Shown here in pieces: positions 1 through 10,290 of a DNA stretch of 31,747 nt. How positions within the stretch are numbered: the stretch's first letter is position 1; the number at the start of each line of letters is the position of its first letter. The stretch lies in NCBI GenBank assembly GCA_002803225.1, contig NXFV01000705.1:1-31747 (forward strand), read 5' to 3'. This stretch comes from Gamarada debralockiae (taxonomy: Eukaryota; Ascomycota; Leotiomycetes; Helotiales; Hyphodiscaceae). The notes below the pieces were generated by a model. It was not told the DNA's origin, searched no databases, and was given only the letters and a program-made list of their open reading frames with translations. The position numbers and the translations under genes were made by a program.

Positions 1-833
1 CTTCTAGCTTAGTGGCCCCTATTATATGCTACGCCCCATGGCTGTGAACCACTTCGCGCTACTCTGCCAGATCTCTCCTCCCCACAGCAGAGCCGACCGT
101 GTCTTACAGGAGTTATCCTAGCTGTACCTCTAGCCAGGCAGCGCAGCAGAATGTTTCCCTCCTACTAACCAAGGTAGAGCTTCTATTCTCCCTACCTGCT
201 GTGCCGGTTCTTAACAGCCTGCTATGCCTGTTCTCCTACAGTCTGCTATGCCCGTTCTCCTACCCTACATCCCATCCCCTACAGATTAGACCAAACTTCC
301 AGCGCTTGTCTATTATGAAGAGCTTGCCTCTACAGTAGAGTTCCTCTATACGGTGTGCTAGGGACTCTGCTATCCAAGACAGAGTATTGCAACGTGTATC
401 GTCCCTCTAGATTCCTCCCCCTCTGGCCTCCCGCCGCTCAATATCCAGTTAATCTATGTCCGTTCGTAGTATATTCGATTAACAAGAGCTTCGACTGTAT
501 CGATTAACGAGAGCTTTAATAAGTTCTTTGGGTGACTCGTATCACTGTGCGCCGTGAATACCGTCTAGTGAAAACTCTGTATCGCCACCCTAGAGGTATC
601 CTGTCGTACGAATAGGCACTAGTTCTACGCCAGCATTCCGCTAGAGGCTTGATCCTTATTCGAGTACTCGTATATCGGATGGTTTTAATACCTAGTTTGA
701 TGGTAGTCCTCTGTTCTATGTCGCCTACGCTTCGCCGGAGGATAGGCTAGTTTGGTTCAGTCATTCCACTCAGTCAATTTTACTCGTTCAAAGCCTTACT
801 CTAGTTTTTGATTTTTCGAAGACACAAGTCAAG
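1..833. other. Gene-free left end with small imperfect repeats
   Basis: I see no convincing coding region here. Short open frames exist but have no conserved look and lack ATG starts. The stretch holds two small degenerate direct repeats: three 24-bp units at 194-265 and a 16-bp pair at 476-491 and 501-516. The latter part (about 700-833) is presumably the promoter and leader of the membrane-protein gene starting at 834. Confidence 0.5.
194..265 (+). repeat. Three imperfect 24-bp tandem units
   Basis: Three consecutive 24-base units start at 194, 218 and 242. Each has the core CTGCTRTGCC followed by GTTCT and a C/A-rich end. The last two units are the most alike. They lie in no supported gene, so this is probably a decayed minisatellite or part of an old element. 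Confidence 0.6.
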
Positions 834-1476
834 ATGCCAATCTCCCTCGGCCCCCCAACGACAAACCCAAAATGGAGCAAACCCTTCCTCCTTCTCCTTT
901 GGATCTCCCAGTTCTGCGTAACCGGTTTCTTTAAACTCATCACATTCGCCGTGGTGTTTCTTTTCGCGAGGCAAGGAGGACATAAGCACACGCCGTGGTA
1001 TATGTACGTCTCCTTCTCCTTCAAACCACCCCAACATCTCTAACAAATGCGTTGGTATAGCTCGGCTAGTATGCTGTTCATCTTCATCTCCAACTTCCTC
1101 GTCCTCTGCACCATCCTCTACGAATTCAGCTGGTCCGGGCGCCTTGCTCGACTTACCGCACAACGCTTCTACCGCATCCAACTCATCAAGTCGTTGTACT
1201 TCTTGATCTTAGTAATTTTGACCTTGGTTTCAGGGAGCGGCATTCCGATGCCCCAGGGTTCGTCTGGAGCTGCGTATGTCTGGGCTATGACTTGGAGATT
1301 GGCAATCTTTGTGTAAGTGAACCTCGGTGGGATCTGAAAAGCGATGAATGCTGATGTTTGATGACAGGGCTCCGTACTGGACTGCGCTCGTATATGCGGT
1401 GATCATGAGACGCAAGCAGGTGAGAGAGTTTGAGGATGAGGAGGCAAGGGGCACGCTTTTGAAGCTGTTGTGGTGA
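834..1476 (+). CDS. Four-TM integral membrane protein, unknown function
   Basis: Three exons: 834-1004 minus its last base (834-1003), 1061-1312 and 1368-1476, giving about 176 residues. Both introns are canonical: GTACGT...TATAG (57 nt, TCTAAC branch site) and GTAAGT...ACAG (55 nt). Each interrupts a codon after its second base, and the joined frame is continuous to TGA at 1474-1476. The protein has four hydrophobic segments: WSKPFLLLLWISQFCVTGFF and its continuation, SMLFIFISNFLVLCTILYEF, LIKSLYFLILVILTLVSG and a last one around VAPYWTALVYAVIM. A basic then acidic cytosolic tail follows. I do not recognise the family; it resembles small lineage-specific fungal membrane proteins. The start is the first ATG of the open frame. 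Coding composition moves from C-rich at the start to G-rich at the end. Confidence 0.8.
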
Positions 1477-1923
1477 GGGTCACTTCGGAATAGGGGTTGA
1501 AGTGCGGGCGAAGTTGGCACGAGAGATGGATTAGAGGCGAGTGCTAGGTTATGGATCTTTCCTTCAAACCTTATTCGTGATCGGGAGACGGAAGTTTCTT
1601 TGAATAATTGATGGATGAACTGAAAGTTTAATGACGACGGATGACATGATGAATGAGATGGCCCTATGAGGAGGAATGACTTAAGTTTTATTTCAAGCCT
1701 TCCCTAGCTGGAAGAAACAAGTCTCAATTGAGTGGTAGATTTGCGAAATTTGTTTCATGATAGCTTCTCTCCACAGTTGGGACTCGGTGAGACGGAAAGC
1801 CAAGAGCTTGAGCGGCGCAGCTTCATTCGCCGCAACACAGCCTTGTCGACCTCGCCTTGACTCATGCCTGCATCTGCCTTGTGCTAACCCCACCTTCTCT
1901 CACGTTACATCGTGACCAATAAG
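1477..1923. other. Intergenic, no gene seen
   Basis: This is the 3' side of the membrane-protein gene and the approach to the decayed gene at 1924. No frame, RNA gene or repeat could be supported. Confidence 0.4.
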
Positions 1924-2734
1924 ATGCCACCCACAGCTCAAACACGAGCCCAAATCCTCCACGCCCACCCTTCCCCTCCCCCTTGAACTCCGCATCAAGG
2001 ACCTAGTCGAGCTCCTCACTTCCCAACATGCAATCCACTTCTACACCAAATGCGTCGGTAAATTGCCAGCCGTACCCACGGGCCCCATCCTGAACAACCC
2101 TATGCTCGCAAACCGTTCAGTATTCTGCGTCTTGTCTCAAAATAAATACGCGCGGAAGCTCAGAAAGTGTTCTTTGAATTCAATCAATGGAATTTGAAAC
2201 TGAGCCTCGTGAGATCATATCCTGAGCTCGAGAATTATGATGCCAGGGAAAGACATTTTGTGACGCGTAATGGGGGCTGGATGTAACGAGGACCAAGATG
2301 AATACTGCGAAGTTGATTGCTGAGCACTGGGGCGAGGAAGCTCTGCTCCGGGTAAGAGATGTTAGGCTTGATGTAAAGGGAATTCATGAGAAGACACATG
2401 ATGACACCGACGCGGCGTTGAAAGAGCTTGTGACGATGTTGAAGAAGGGAGGAAGTGTGAGGAAGTTAGATGTTAGTGGGGGAAACCGTTATGGCTTGGG
2501 CGGTGGATGATGTGGGACTGGGGGGAGGAAGGCGGGGCAAGAGATTCATCGTGCTTCGAGGATGAGGGATGGAACGAGGGAGGGGCCGGCGCATAGGAGG
2601 ATTGCGGGGTGGAAGTTAAGGAGACAGTGTTGCGACCGGTGTTGGAGTTGAGGCCGGTGGATGAGGTGTGTGTTGTGGGAAGTGTGACGGATCGGTGGCA
2701 GAATTTTAGAGTGGTGTTTGAGAATGGAGGGTGA
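1924..2734 (+). pseudogene. Decayed gene with an LPxELR-type N-terminus
   Basis: Protein-like text runs in one direction but needs at least four frame changes. ATG at 1924 opens a short Pro-rich start that stops at 1984-1986. A shifted frame from 1970 reads LPLELRIKDLVELLTS, then a third frame from 2155 reads EAQKVFFEFNQWNLKLSLVR up to about 2284. A fourth frame (2298-2510) reads ALLRVRDVRLDVKGIHEK and ALKELVTMLKKGG. A last one (2612-2734) reads VLELRPVDEVCVVGSVTD and ends at TGA. LPxELRxKI...LL followed by a strand/helix body is the layout of a large family of fungal hypothetical proteins, often called 2EXR or F-box-like. Introns could explain one join but not all, since good donor/acceptor pairs are missing. 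I call it a pseudogene; the family name is inference. Confidence 0.65.
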
Positions 2735-3170
2735 GGTGCCTGAGTTCACGGCAACTACTGCGAGCTCAGCTTGAAAATGATCCACCTAGGTCTGGTATTG
2801 AATTTTGAATTTATTGAAAACGATTTCTTTTTTGTGGGCGAGGGGTAAATTGAAAACAGAGGTGGGGTCCAAAGGCCTTTAGAGGAGCAAGGCTCTTTAG
2901 CTGTTGCCTTTTGGGCAGTTTCAAGACTCAAGTACAATGCTTAGAGATCCATCGATTGCAAATCGCGATGGCAGGACTTTGATTTTGGTTTGCTATCACT
3001 TGTTTAACAACAGAGATATGTACACTCGTGTCTAATCGTATCAGCCCTAGAGCATAGAGTACAAACGTTGCTGAATCGCCCAATCCCATGCCCTTTGCCA
3101 AGCAGTGGTAACCTTTCCCGTTCCTAGATTTCAAAAGAAAAAGTTACAACCACACAGATCCTTTGGAAGA
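2735..3170. other. Intergenic, no gene seen
   Basis: The stretch holds the tail of the decayed gene and the 3' flank of the rhodopsin-domain gene on the other strand. Short open frames here show no coherent protein features. Confidence 0.4.
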
Positions 3171-4501
3171 TTAATAGCTGAGTCTAAACGGCCAAGATAT
3201 TCTCTCAAACTTCTCACCAGGACTTCTAGGACGACTTCTAGAGGATATATCCGGAAGTCTATTCCTCGACTCGATGTTCACCTCGTAGGTAATGTAGCTT
3301 GGTCCCTCGTCCAGCTCCAACACGCTATCACGGCTAAAGGTTGGTCGATGAGCGCGTGTTCCGATAGTTACTGCTGTCTTGACGGGAAATGGACTATCGC
3401 CGCCGCTTCCGGATGGGCGTCGTGTGCCTCGGCTGTGGATGTGTTCAATACTCTTGAAAGAGCCATCGATTTTGGCGAAGCAGGTGCCTAGAAGTGGTTT
3501 CAGTCCAGGAATTGAGAGGGCGATCAAAGTTCCGCCGATTTCTGCGTTCTCGATAGCGAGCATAGGGTTGTAGAACCAAGAGCCATCTGCGAGCCACTGG
3601 CCTTGAACGACAAGGTAGAGACGGACGATAGAGATAATTATGACGCTATATAAAGGTGGGTATGTCAGTTATCGGATATTGGATTGTGCAGATATGACTT
3701 ACAGCAAGCCGGGAAGGAGAACAAGATAAAGTCGAAGCTTGCGGTTTACCGGCAGCTTCAACACACGAATCAAGGCCATCGGAATCGCAAACATGAAGAT
3801 GTCACAAACAAGTGACAAGGCCGAGTTGACCAAGTAGACAAGTCCCCAAGTCAAACAGTTATAATGCACTGATTTCTCCTGCCACGAGTAAGGCCACAGC
3901 CCCGTGATGGGATTGCAATGGAAGATTATTATTGCCATCTGTGGCAGGTAGGCAGCGACGAGAAATATTGCTGTACACTTGATAGACACCGACAAATTGT
4001 CATGCAGCTCGCAAAGCCTATGGTAAAATGCTAGGCCTGAGAGTCGACACACAAAGAGTGCGCTGGTGTAGATGAGATGAGCAGCGAAATCCAGCACCTC
4101 CGTCTTCTCGCTCTGACTTTCTGTCATAACGTATTCGATGTATTCGATATGTCTTCCAGTTCCGAGATTGATGAGGACGATGGAGAGTGCTATGAAAGCA
4201 AATTGGAGCATCTGGTGTTGGTGAGTTTTGTCGCTCTCATGCGGTCAAGATATATCTGTCCAGAGTAGACACAGGATGAGCATACCAAAGACCCTGCAGC
4301 CAGCACATCGTCAATCCCAAATCTTCTTACGATGAAAAGGCGTGACCCACACCTCAAAGCAACGATAATAGAGGTAAGAAGTCCCACGAAAACGATTGCT
4401 ACCTTGGCAGGATGATTTCGATTCTGCATCAAGTATTCGACAGAAATGGATGGAGGGACTTTTCCCGACGCAATCGCTGCAGCGATAGGTGGCTCTATCA
4501 T
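3171..4501 (-). CDS. Fungal rhodopsin-domain seven-TM membrane protein
   Basis: Three exons on the minus strand: 4501-4286, 4211-3703 and 3645-3171, giving 399 residues. Introns are 74 nt (GTATGC...CCAG) and 57 nt (GTAAGT...TATAG), and the frame stays open across both joins. The protein starts MIEPPIAAAI and has seven hydrophobic segments. The first is around VAIVFVGLLTSIIVALR, followed by the short linker RRFGIDDVLAAGSL. Conserved landmarks of the fungal rhodopsin domain (Pfam Fung_rhodopsin, also seen in PTH11-like proteins) include the F/YGxDD motif, the C-NPITGLWPYSW stretch, and a late NSALSLVCDIFMFAIPM helix. There is no signal peptide and no CFEM domain, so it is not a full PTH11-type receptor. 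The C-terminal tail is polar, rich in Ser/Arg/Pro and likely cytosolic. Ligand and role are unknown. Confidence 0.85.
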
Positions 4502-5417
4502 GGTGGAGACGAAAACTCATTTGAAATAAGGCGTTGCAGGAGTTTTTGTCGAAGTATAGACAGGAGATCTGAAAAGGTCAAAGGACATTGTTCTTTCCAT
4601 ATATCTCGATTGGCTCTAGCGACATGCTCGGGTTTCCTATCCCGCGTCTTCTTGCATCGAAGGCATAGCCGTGGAATGGTGCCGTGATGCTAGTTGAGGA
4701 TCAGTCAGGAAGGGTGCCGGCAGACGTAGGATTAGCAATGCAAGTGCCACAGCCTTGAAAAAAGGAAGCCGCACACTAGAGAAGGAAATTCTAGCATAGA
4801 CGCTGAGATTCCCCTGAGCGTTTGAAACAAAACAGGGTAGGGAATTGACAGATTTGTCAGAGGGGAAGATAGCACTTGGACGTAAATTACGACTTCGGGA
4901 ATTTGAATCCAAGATAAGGTCGTTGTCACTTTCAGTCGTATGGCAAAACGGCCGTGCCAGCCTGGTTACGCTAGAGTTTATTTAGGCGGGATGGAGAAGT
5001 AAGTGGGAACAACTGCTGCATGGGTAGAGCCAATTCCCGATCCGTGGCGGCGGGTAACTCCACCATTCTGTCACTCTGGCGGTATGCCTAAGCCCAGTCG
5101 CGGGAGGTTAAGCTCGCCGAGCTCGGGAATTCCGAAAAATATGGCACTTTCAAATATTCCAGCATGTGCTAGACTTTCTGCAGCAATGTAGGTCTGCGGC
5201 GTTGAACGATTCCTTCCAAGATGTGGAAATTATTCCTCAGTCACAAGAAAAAGCAAAAGAGCAAATAGACAATGAACTTAGGTTTCATCTCGTCGCAGAT
5301 CGGTAGCAGAATTCGAGGTCTTGCGTCTCCGTTCAGTCCACTGCTTGGCACCACTGGGAACTGAACTGGCAGCAACAACCCGGACGTCATGCCACTCCTC
5401 ACCCCACCAAGGCGGAG

Positions 5418-5425
5418 TATAAATA
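5418..5425 (+). promoter_or_regulatory. TATA-like box TATAAATA
   Basis: TATAAATA lies in a GC-rich setting, 47 nt before an ATG at 5472 that opens a 31-codon frame ending at 5567. A GTAAGA donor-like site (5564) sits at that frame's end, and a CACGTG E-box overlaps its start. I could not find a downstream exon, so the transcript is speculative. Confidence 0.3.
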
Positions 5426-5512
5426 CCCCACGCAATGCTAATGAGGGCTGGAGTTTGACAGGTTTGGAAGGATGCAACACGTGCTCAGCCGACGCCCCTA
5501 CGCTGATTTAGG

Positions 5513-5528
5513 GAACTCGTACGAGTTC
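5513..5528. promoter_or_regulatory. 16-bp perfect palindrome GAACTCGTACGAGTTC
   Basis: This is a perfect 16-bp inverted repeat without spacer. It lies 30 bp after a CACGTG E-box at 5478-5483. Palindromes of this size are typical targets of dimeric transcription factors, but the binding protein is unknown and chance cannot be excluded. Confidence 0.35.
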
Positions 5529-6630
5529 GTCTGTGCGTTCCTGGCAGCGGGCCCCCACGGATGGTAAGACCAATTTGAAAATAAAATTTCCACACTTTAA
5601 AGAGACTTCGATTTGAGCCCTTGAGGCAGCGTTTTGAACCCCTGCAGCCTCACTCTTTCTTCATCTACAAAGTTACTACCCCGGACTTTGAAAGCATTGA
5701 TACAACGTTCCAAATGACAGCACTTCATTGGCTCCACGGTTACTGAAGAGAGACAATCCACTAGATGCAGAGTGCTATAAGTAGGTGAGATTCGTAACTC
5801 TGACTTAGTGGCAACTTGATCACTCAATCGGTTTCAACGATGAAGTTTTATCAACAGACTCAATATCACAGGTACGGTATGATCAACACAACGATCGCCT
5901 CGAACGTTGAGCCATCGGATCTCCGATGTGTTGATTGTTGGGCACCATTTCTGGTTCAATCGGTATCTTGGCCGAACAATTCGAAGACGGGTATTGCCGA
6001 GACGGTGTCAACTTCCCACACCAACATTATCAAGCGCTATTTGTTGCCTAACTTGAACAATCTAGCTGAGGCTGGTCAAAACATAGGCCTTAGTGTCCTC
6101 TATGAGATTGTGTTGATTGGGTGCCCTGCTTTAGTACTTCTTGCAAGAGATGACAACCCTAGCATCAAGATGATTTTAAGTTAGAACTTCGATTTAAGAA
6201 ATCTCAAAATTTCGTTGATAACAAGGAAAGGAATTCTACTGTCGCAATGACCAGGAGGCCGTTTTACTTAAGATGGTTGTTGTTTGCGTGCTTAATCCAA
6301 GTAACTGTGAGTTATCATAAGGAGCCGGGAAGCTCTCCCAGGAGCGATAGCAGGGTACGAACGCTCTTTTCCCAAGCACTAGCTTGTGATCGAGCTGGTC
6401 TAATGTAGGTAGTAATATATCCTCAAAATGAGATGGCGACGACAACATTTCAATTGCCAAAGAATCAGCGCATCCAGGAGTCGCGTGTTCGCCGTCAAAC
6501 CCCGTTTCTCACCCTTCCCCTGCCAACCCCACTTTCAACTCCAAGCTCCACTTTTAACTCCAAGCTCAACCCTCAACACTCCACCTTCATTCCTCTTCCC
6601 TTCACCATCATCTCAATCACAAAACACACA

Positions 6631-7372
6631 ATGGGTATAATCCGCACGCTCTTCAATACCGCCGTCTTAGGTGGCGTCGGTGCAGGCGCAGGATGGGCCT
6701 TCTGGACACGCAACTCGAAATTCATCCCCGTCTCCCCCAGCGACCCGATTTTCACATCGCCCTCCTACCTTCGCAATAACCCCAATCGCAATCCTGCGAC
6801 GCAGGATCTGTGTGTGCGGAAGGTGCCGTTAAGTAACATAAAGCCGCAATTGCTAGAGAAGGAGGGGCGTTTGACAGAAGCGTTCTGTGCGGGTGTTTGG
6901 GGAGGTTTGGGCACGTTGTTTCTTGTGCAGATTGGCGGGGAGAGGAATGGAGAGCTAATGAGTGGCTGAAATAGGTTATGCGTATCAACGCTCCTACCTC
7001 GCGAAGAAATATCAGAACGGTACAACTACGGCACATCAACTGTGGTCTCGCGACGAACTGAAAGCCTCGAATTACGATGTAGGGACGCAAATAACGGATC
7101 ATTTTGAAGTGGTATCGAAGACTCCTGATGCCATTGTGGTGCGGTGTGGAGATTCGCCGTTGAAGACTGGTGTGCGGGATTCTGATGGCTTGTTCTTGAT
7201 GGGCACGACGATTAATAAGGAGGAGGGTGTCGCGGAGTTTAGGTTGATGAGTGTGTTTTATAAGGGGCTAGGGAAAGCGACGCAAAAGCCTATGCCGGAA
7301 TACGTGGAGTTTGCCCATAGATTGTACACGAAGTTGTGGATGGAGACTGCAGTGCAGAATGTAGTGATGTGA
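6631..7372 (+). CDS. Conserved fungal protein of unknown function
   Basis: Two exons. The second runs 6975-7372 and ends at TGA. The first starts at ATG 6631 (good context CACACAATGG) and ends either at 6904, before a weak GT donor (GTTTGG), or at 6910, before a GC donor (GCACGT). Both share acceptor ATAG at 6971-6974 and keep the frame, giving 223 or 225 residues. The N-terminus, MGIIRTLFNTAVLGGVGAGA, is hydrophobic and Gly-rich and could be a membrane anchor or mitochondrial import segment. The body contains SPSDPIFTSPSY, DLCVRKVPL, EAFCAGVWGG, ITDHFEVV and VVRCGDSP, and ends near YTKLWMETAVQNVVM. The look is that of a conserved single-domain fungal protein, but I cannot name a function. 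An in-frame ATG at 6433 would add 66 low-complexity residues; I prefer 6631. Confidence 0.75.
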
Positions 7373-7565
7373 ATGAGGTACGTATAGATATGAACGGCAG
7401 GTTGAGGTTCAAGACTAGAAAAGGTTGCAAAGTCATAATCTCGTTACATTCGTTTGACATTTAACTCGTTTTTCTATATACCCATCTATAACGCCAGCGA
7501 AATATAGGGCTTGACTCAGCGCTTGAGTATATCGAAAATTAAAACAGAACTCCAAACTCTCAACT

Positions 7566-8593
7566 TCAAATGAATGATCGCCTCGTATTCATAGGCATCA
7601 AAGGCTGTTCCGACTGTTGTGGTTCGATGGTCGGCCTAATTTGTGTCAGTGTTGATCACTATTTATCAGGAGGTTGGCTCACATACGCTCTTCTTGTCTA
7701 TCTGTCCATTTCCTTCTCATAATCCAGGTCAACTCTTTCCTCGCTATCGACACTCCCTTTCTCCTCATCACTCTCATCTGGATCCTCCCTCTCAAAGTCC
7801 TTCTCCGTGAACCGTAATCACGCCTGCCTCCAAATGGCCTGAAGGATCCAGTGCAATGCTGCGAAGACCAACGCCGGTGTGCCCAAGGCAACTGCAAAAC
7901 TGGGCGTGTGGACGTCCGCAATAGCAATCCAGATATTAAGGATCTCTCCCAAGATAGCAATAATGCTTCCAAGTTGTAAGAAACCCAAGAAACTCCAGTA
8001 GAGCACGATGAGATCTTCGCCATCGCAAAATTGGATATTCAATAGTGCAAAGACTTCGAATACAGCAAAAGCGGCTGAAATAAGCCTGCATATCGCAAAA
8101 AAGCCGAGGAAGCGCTTCCGGATCCGTCTAAGCCGCTTCTCATCGTGCTCAGTTTTGACATTAGTACTAAGATTTATTGATCTAGAGACAGATTAGAGAA
8201 GTTCTAAGCAAGTCCAAGTCGTAGTAACTAAGTACACGCGAGAAAGAAAGGGGAGTCTTACTTATGATATATATTGGCACAAATACACATCAAAAAGAGG
8301 ACAAAAAAAACAGGTCCAAGTACCCCATTGGCTTGAGGTAGTGTGAGACCGAATACGGAGCGGGCGTAGAAGAGGCATCGTCGTTCGTCGATTATGGAGA
8401 ACTTCCGGTCATTGTACTCGTACGGGGAGAGTCGCTTGAGTGATATAATCAATGATGGTCAATATTAGAGTCTGGGAAAATAGGAAGTATACTTGTGATT
8501 GAATAATGCTGGAGAAGTGTGACAATGTTGATCATGAGAGGCCGAGCGAATAAATTGGGAACGTGTAGGGCATATGGAGAAGTACCAATACAT
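7566..8593 (-). pseudogene. Multi-TM membrane protein gene with two in-frame stops
   Basis: Proposed exons on the minus strand: 8593-8586, 8508-8493, 8434-8262, 8181-7687 and 7635-7566. Introns have GTACTT, GTATAC, GTAAGA and GTATGT donors and AG acceptors; the last one has an ACTGAC branch site. The joined frame is 254 codons long, ending at TGA 7568-7566, but it contains TGA at 7820-7818 and TAG at 7700-7698. Four hydrophobic segments precede the first stop, including FFVLFLMCICANIY and YWSFLGFLQLGSIIAILGE. Between the stops the text is acidic (EREDPDESDEEKG) and after the intron it reads TIEPQQSEQPLMPM, both typical of a cytosolic tail. Either the gene is a recent pseudogene, or a functional 186-residue product ends at the first stop. 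A 124-nt intron (donor at 7821, acceptor before 7697) could skip both stops but shifts the tail frame. The two 5' mini-exons are the least certain part. Confidence 0.55.
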
Positions 8594-8801
8594 CGTGCCT
8601 AGAACTATCTATTGCTCTGGCGGTTGTGAAACGATGGTAGTGCCAGATCGTTGACAGCCAAGGCGCACATTTAGGTCCATCACTGTCACAGCACTGTGAA
8701 GTATGAGATTCTGACCCTCTTGGGTACCTATCACTCTAAGATTGGGTCCCCCACTTCCCCCCCTTTCAGCGTTGGGTTGTCACTAGACCCCCAAAATATA
8801 T

Positions 8802-10290
8802 TCAAACACCGCCAGCCTGCAAGACCTTGCAAATGTGCCTGTTGAGGCAGAGCCGAATAGATGCCAAGTCCGGGATCGTGGTATTGCACTCCGTTCCTCT
8901 CAAGTCCCACGACGATCTCTCCTTTTTGAGCTTGGCCGGACGCCTCATGCAGACCGAACAGTAAGCCTTCGTCCTTATAAGCCTACTTATGACTCGTTCT
9001 TGTCGTTGTAGAGCTCCCTGCTGTAAAATGCGGTGGCTGTGGCCAAGGTTTTGGTCGAGGTGAATCTCTGGATCGGCATAGTCAGCGCCCGTTTGCCAAG
9101 ACACGGGTATCTCAATGGAGGAGTCCGACGATTTCAAGCATTCGAATGAGATCAGATTGTGGCATTGCTTGTTGCTTCGTCACCAGAAGACTCAAAAGGT
9201 TTTCTTGATAGCTGATGATTTCATGATATAGTTGTTGAGCCTCTGTGAGATGTTCGGCAGTCAGAAAAGCTCCGATGATTTGGCGAATGTTTTGGGTTTC
9301 GCGTCTTCTCAACTTCACATCATCACTAACCTTCCTTCATCCTTTTCACCCAACACGACGATCGCGAAGTTTTTTTTGTTATCGCCAGGTGGAGTGGATG
9401 CGCGTGTTAAGGAAGATCGTTGTACCGCCTTCAGTTCAATCTCAAGATGCATCATCAATGTATGAATTTGTCGACGCATTCTCAAGAAATTGCTCACGTA
9501 TGCTAGTACGTCCTGGGTATCCGGGCACGTGTCGAAAGCAAACTGTGTCTATCTAACAGTCCTCCCTCTTACTGTGTCTCTTTGAAACAATCTACCGGGG
9601 TTTGCATTCTCATAATATTACGCTCTGGGGACGTGATCTCGTGCAAACACACATCCGCACCACGAAACATTACAGGAAATACCTTGGTACAGGGTATCAT
9701 CAGTCATGTACTGACCTTCAGCCGCCGTACACATGAGATGCAGCAGGAGTCACCTTGGCCCCGAGGCTTCCACAACGAAGGTTATTTGAGTGAAGACGCG
9801 GCACTGAGACAGATGTCTAGGATTGACGACCATTTTCCTTCTCGCTCCCAGACATTGAGGTGCATCGATTTTGCCTCGAGGGTGGTATCCTCTCCGTTCT
9901 CCTTTCGATCTCAGATACCACGATCCGTACGAATGATTGCACGGTGCATCAATTTATCGTCTTGCAAAATGGCCCCCAATCTGGCCCAGGCGACATCGAG
10001 ACCCTGGAGATCTTCACCTGGTGGTACTGTGCCTTTGATTATGCGAATGAACCAAGGATATTACGATCGCGAAATTTGACTGCAATATCCAATTCAAAGA
10101 ACCTCGTATTATTGCACCACGTTGACCCCGTGTGTATTCCAAATTTGGCTCAGATTCGCCTTGGCAAATGACAGCAGCCGCATATTTCCCTCCGAAACCT
10201 TGCGTATTTACGGGGACAACGAGGTTTTGCTGATCTTTCACAGGCTCTCCCGCTCTGCCGCCAATGGAGCGAAAAGTTATCTGAACCACC
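8802..10290 (-). pseudogene. Decayed gene, family not recognised
   Basis: Coding-like text on the minus strand runs through several frames. From 10289 it reads ITFRSIGGRAGEPVKDQQN and GFGGKYAAAVICQGE. A second frame reads PPGEDLQGLDVAWARLGAIL and runs through a TGA at 9913-9911 to a TAA at 9784-9782. A third (from about 9542) reads FAFDTCPDTQDVLAYVSNFL and LMMHLEIELKAVQ. After a frame slip near 9320-9330 a fourth reads LTEAQQLYHEIISYQENLL. The last part, to 8802, is weaker; one frame there reads GLLFGLHEASGQAQKGEIVV. Some joins could be introns, but the stops and the slip inside helix-like text argue for decay. I cannot name the family; the helical character could fit a signalling-type N-terminal domain. 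Boundaries are approximate. Confidence 0.45.

Larger units (their letters stand above)
4502..6630. other. Long gene-poor interval
   Basis: No complete gene could be supported in about 2.1 kb. The left part is the upstream region of the rhodopsin-domain gene. A TATA-like box and an E-box/palindrome cluster lie at 5418-5528. Near 5915-6040 there are short coding-like strings in two frames that hint at a decayed FAD-type enzyme fragment. The open frame at 5840-6184 starts with ATG and could encode about 114 residues, but it has no recognisable domain and I do not call it. From 6433 an ATG frame runs into the gene at 6631, but that part looks like pyrimidine-rich leader. Confidence 0.4.

Noticed and set aside
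5840..6184. ATG-started open frame of about 114 codons on the plus strand
   Set aside because: No domain, no splice support and an unremarkable composition. Competing coding-like strings in other frames suggest it is chance or a decayed region.
6433..6630. N-terminal extension of the conserved protein at 6631
   Set aside because: The added residues are low-complexity Pro/Ser/Thr/Leu translation of a CT-rich leader, and the ATG at 6631 has the better context and a natural N-terminus.
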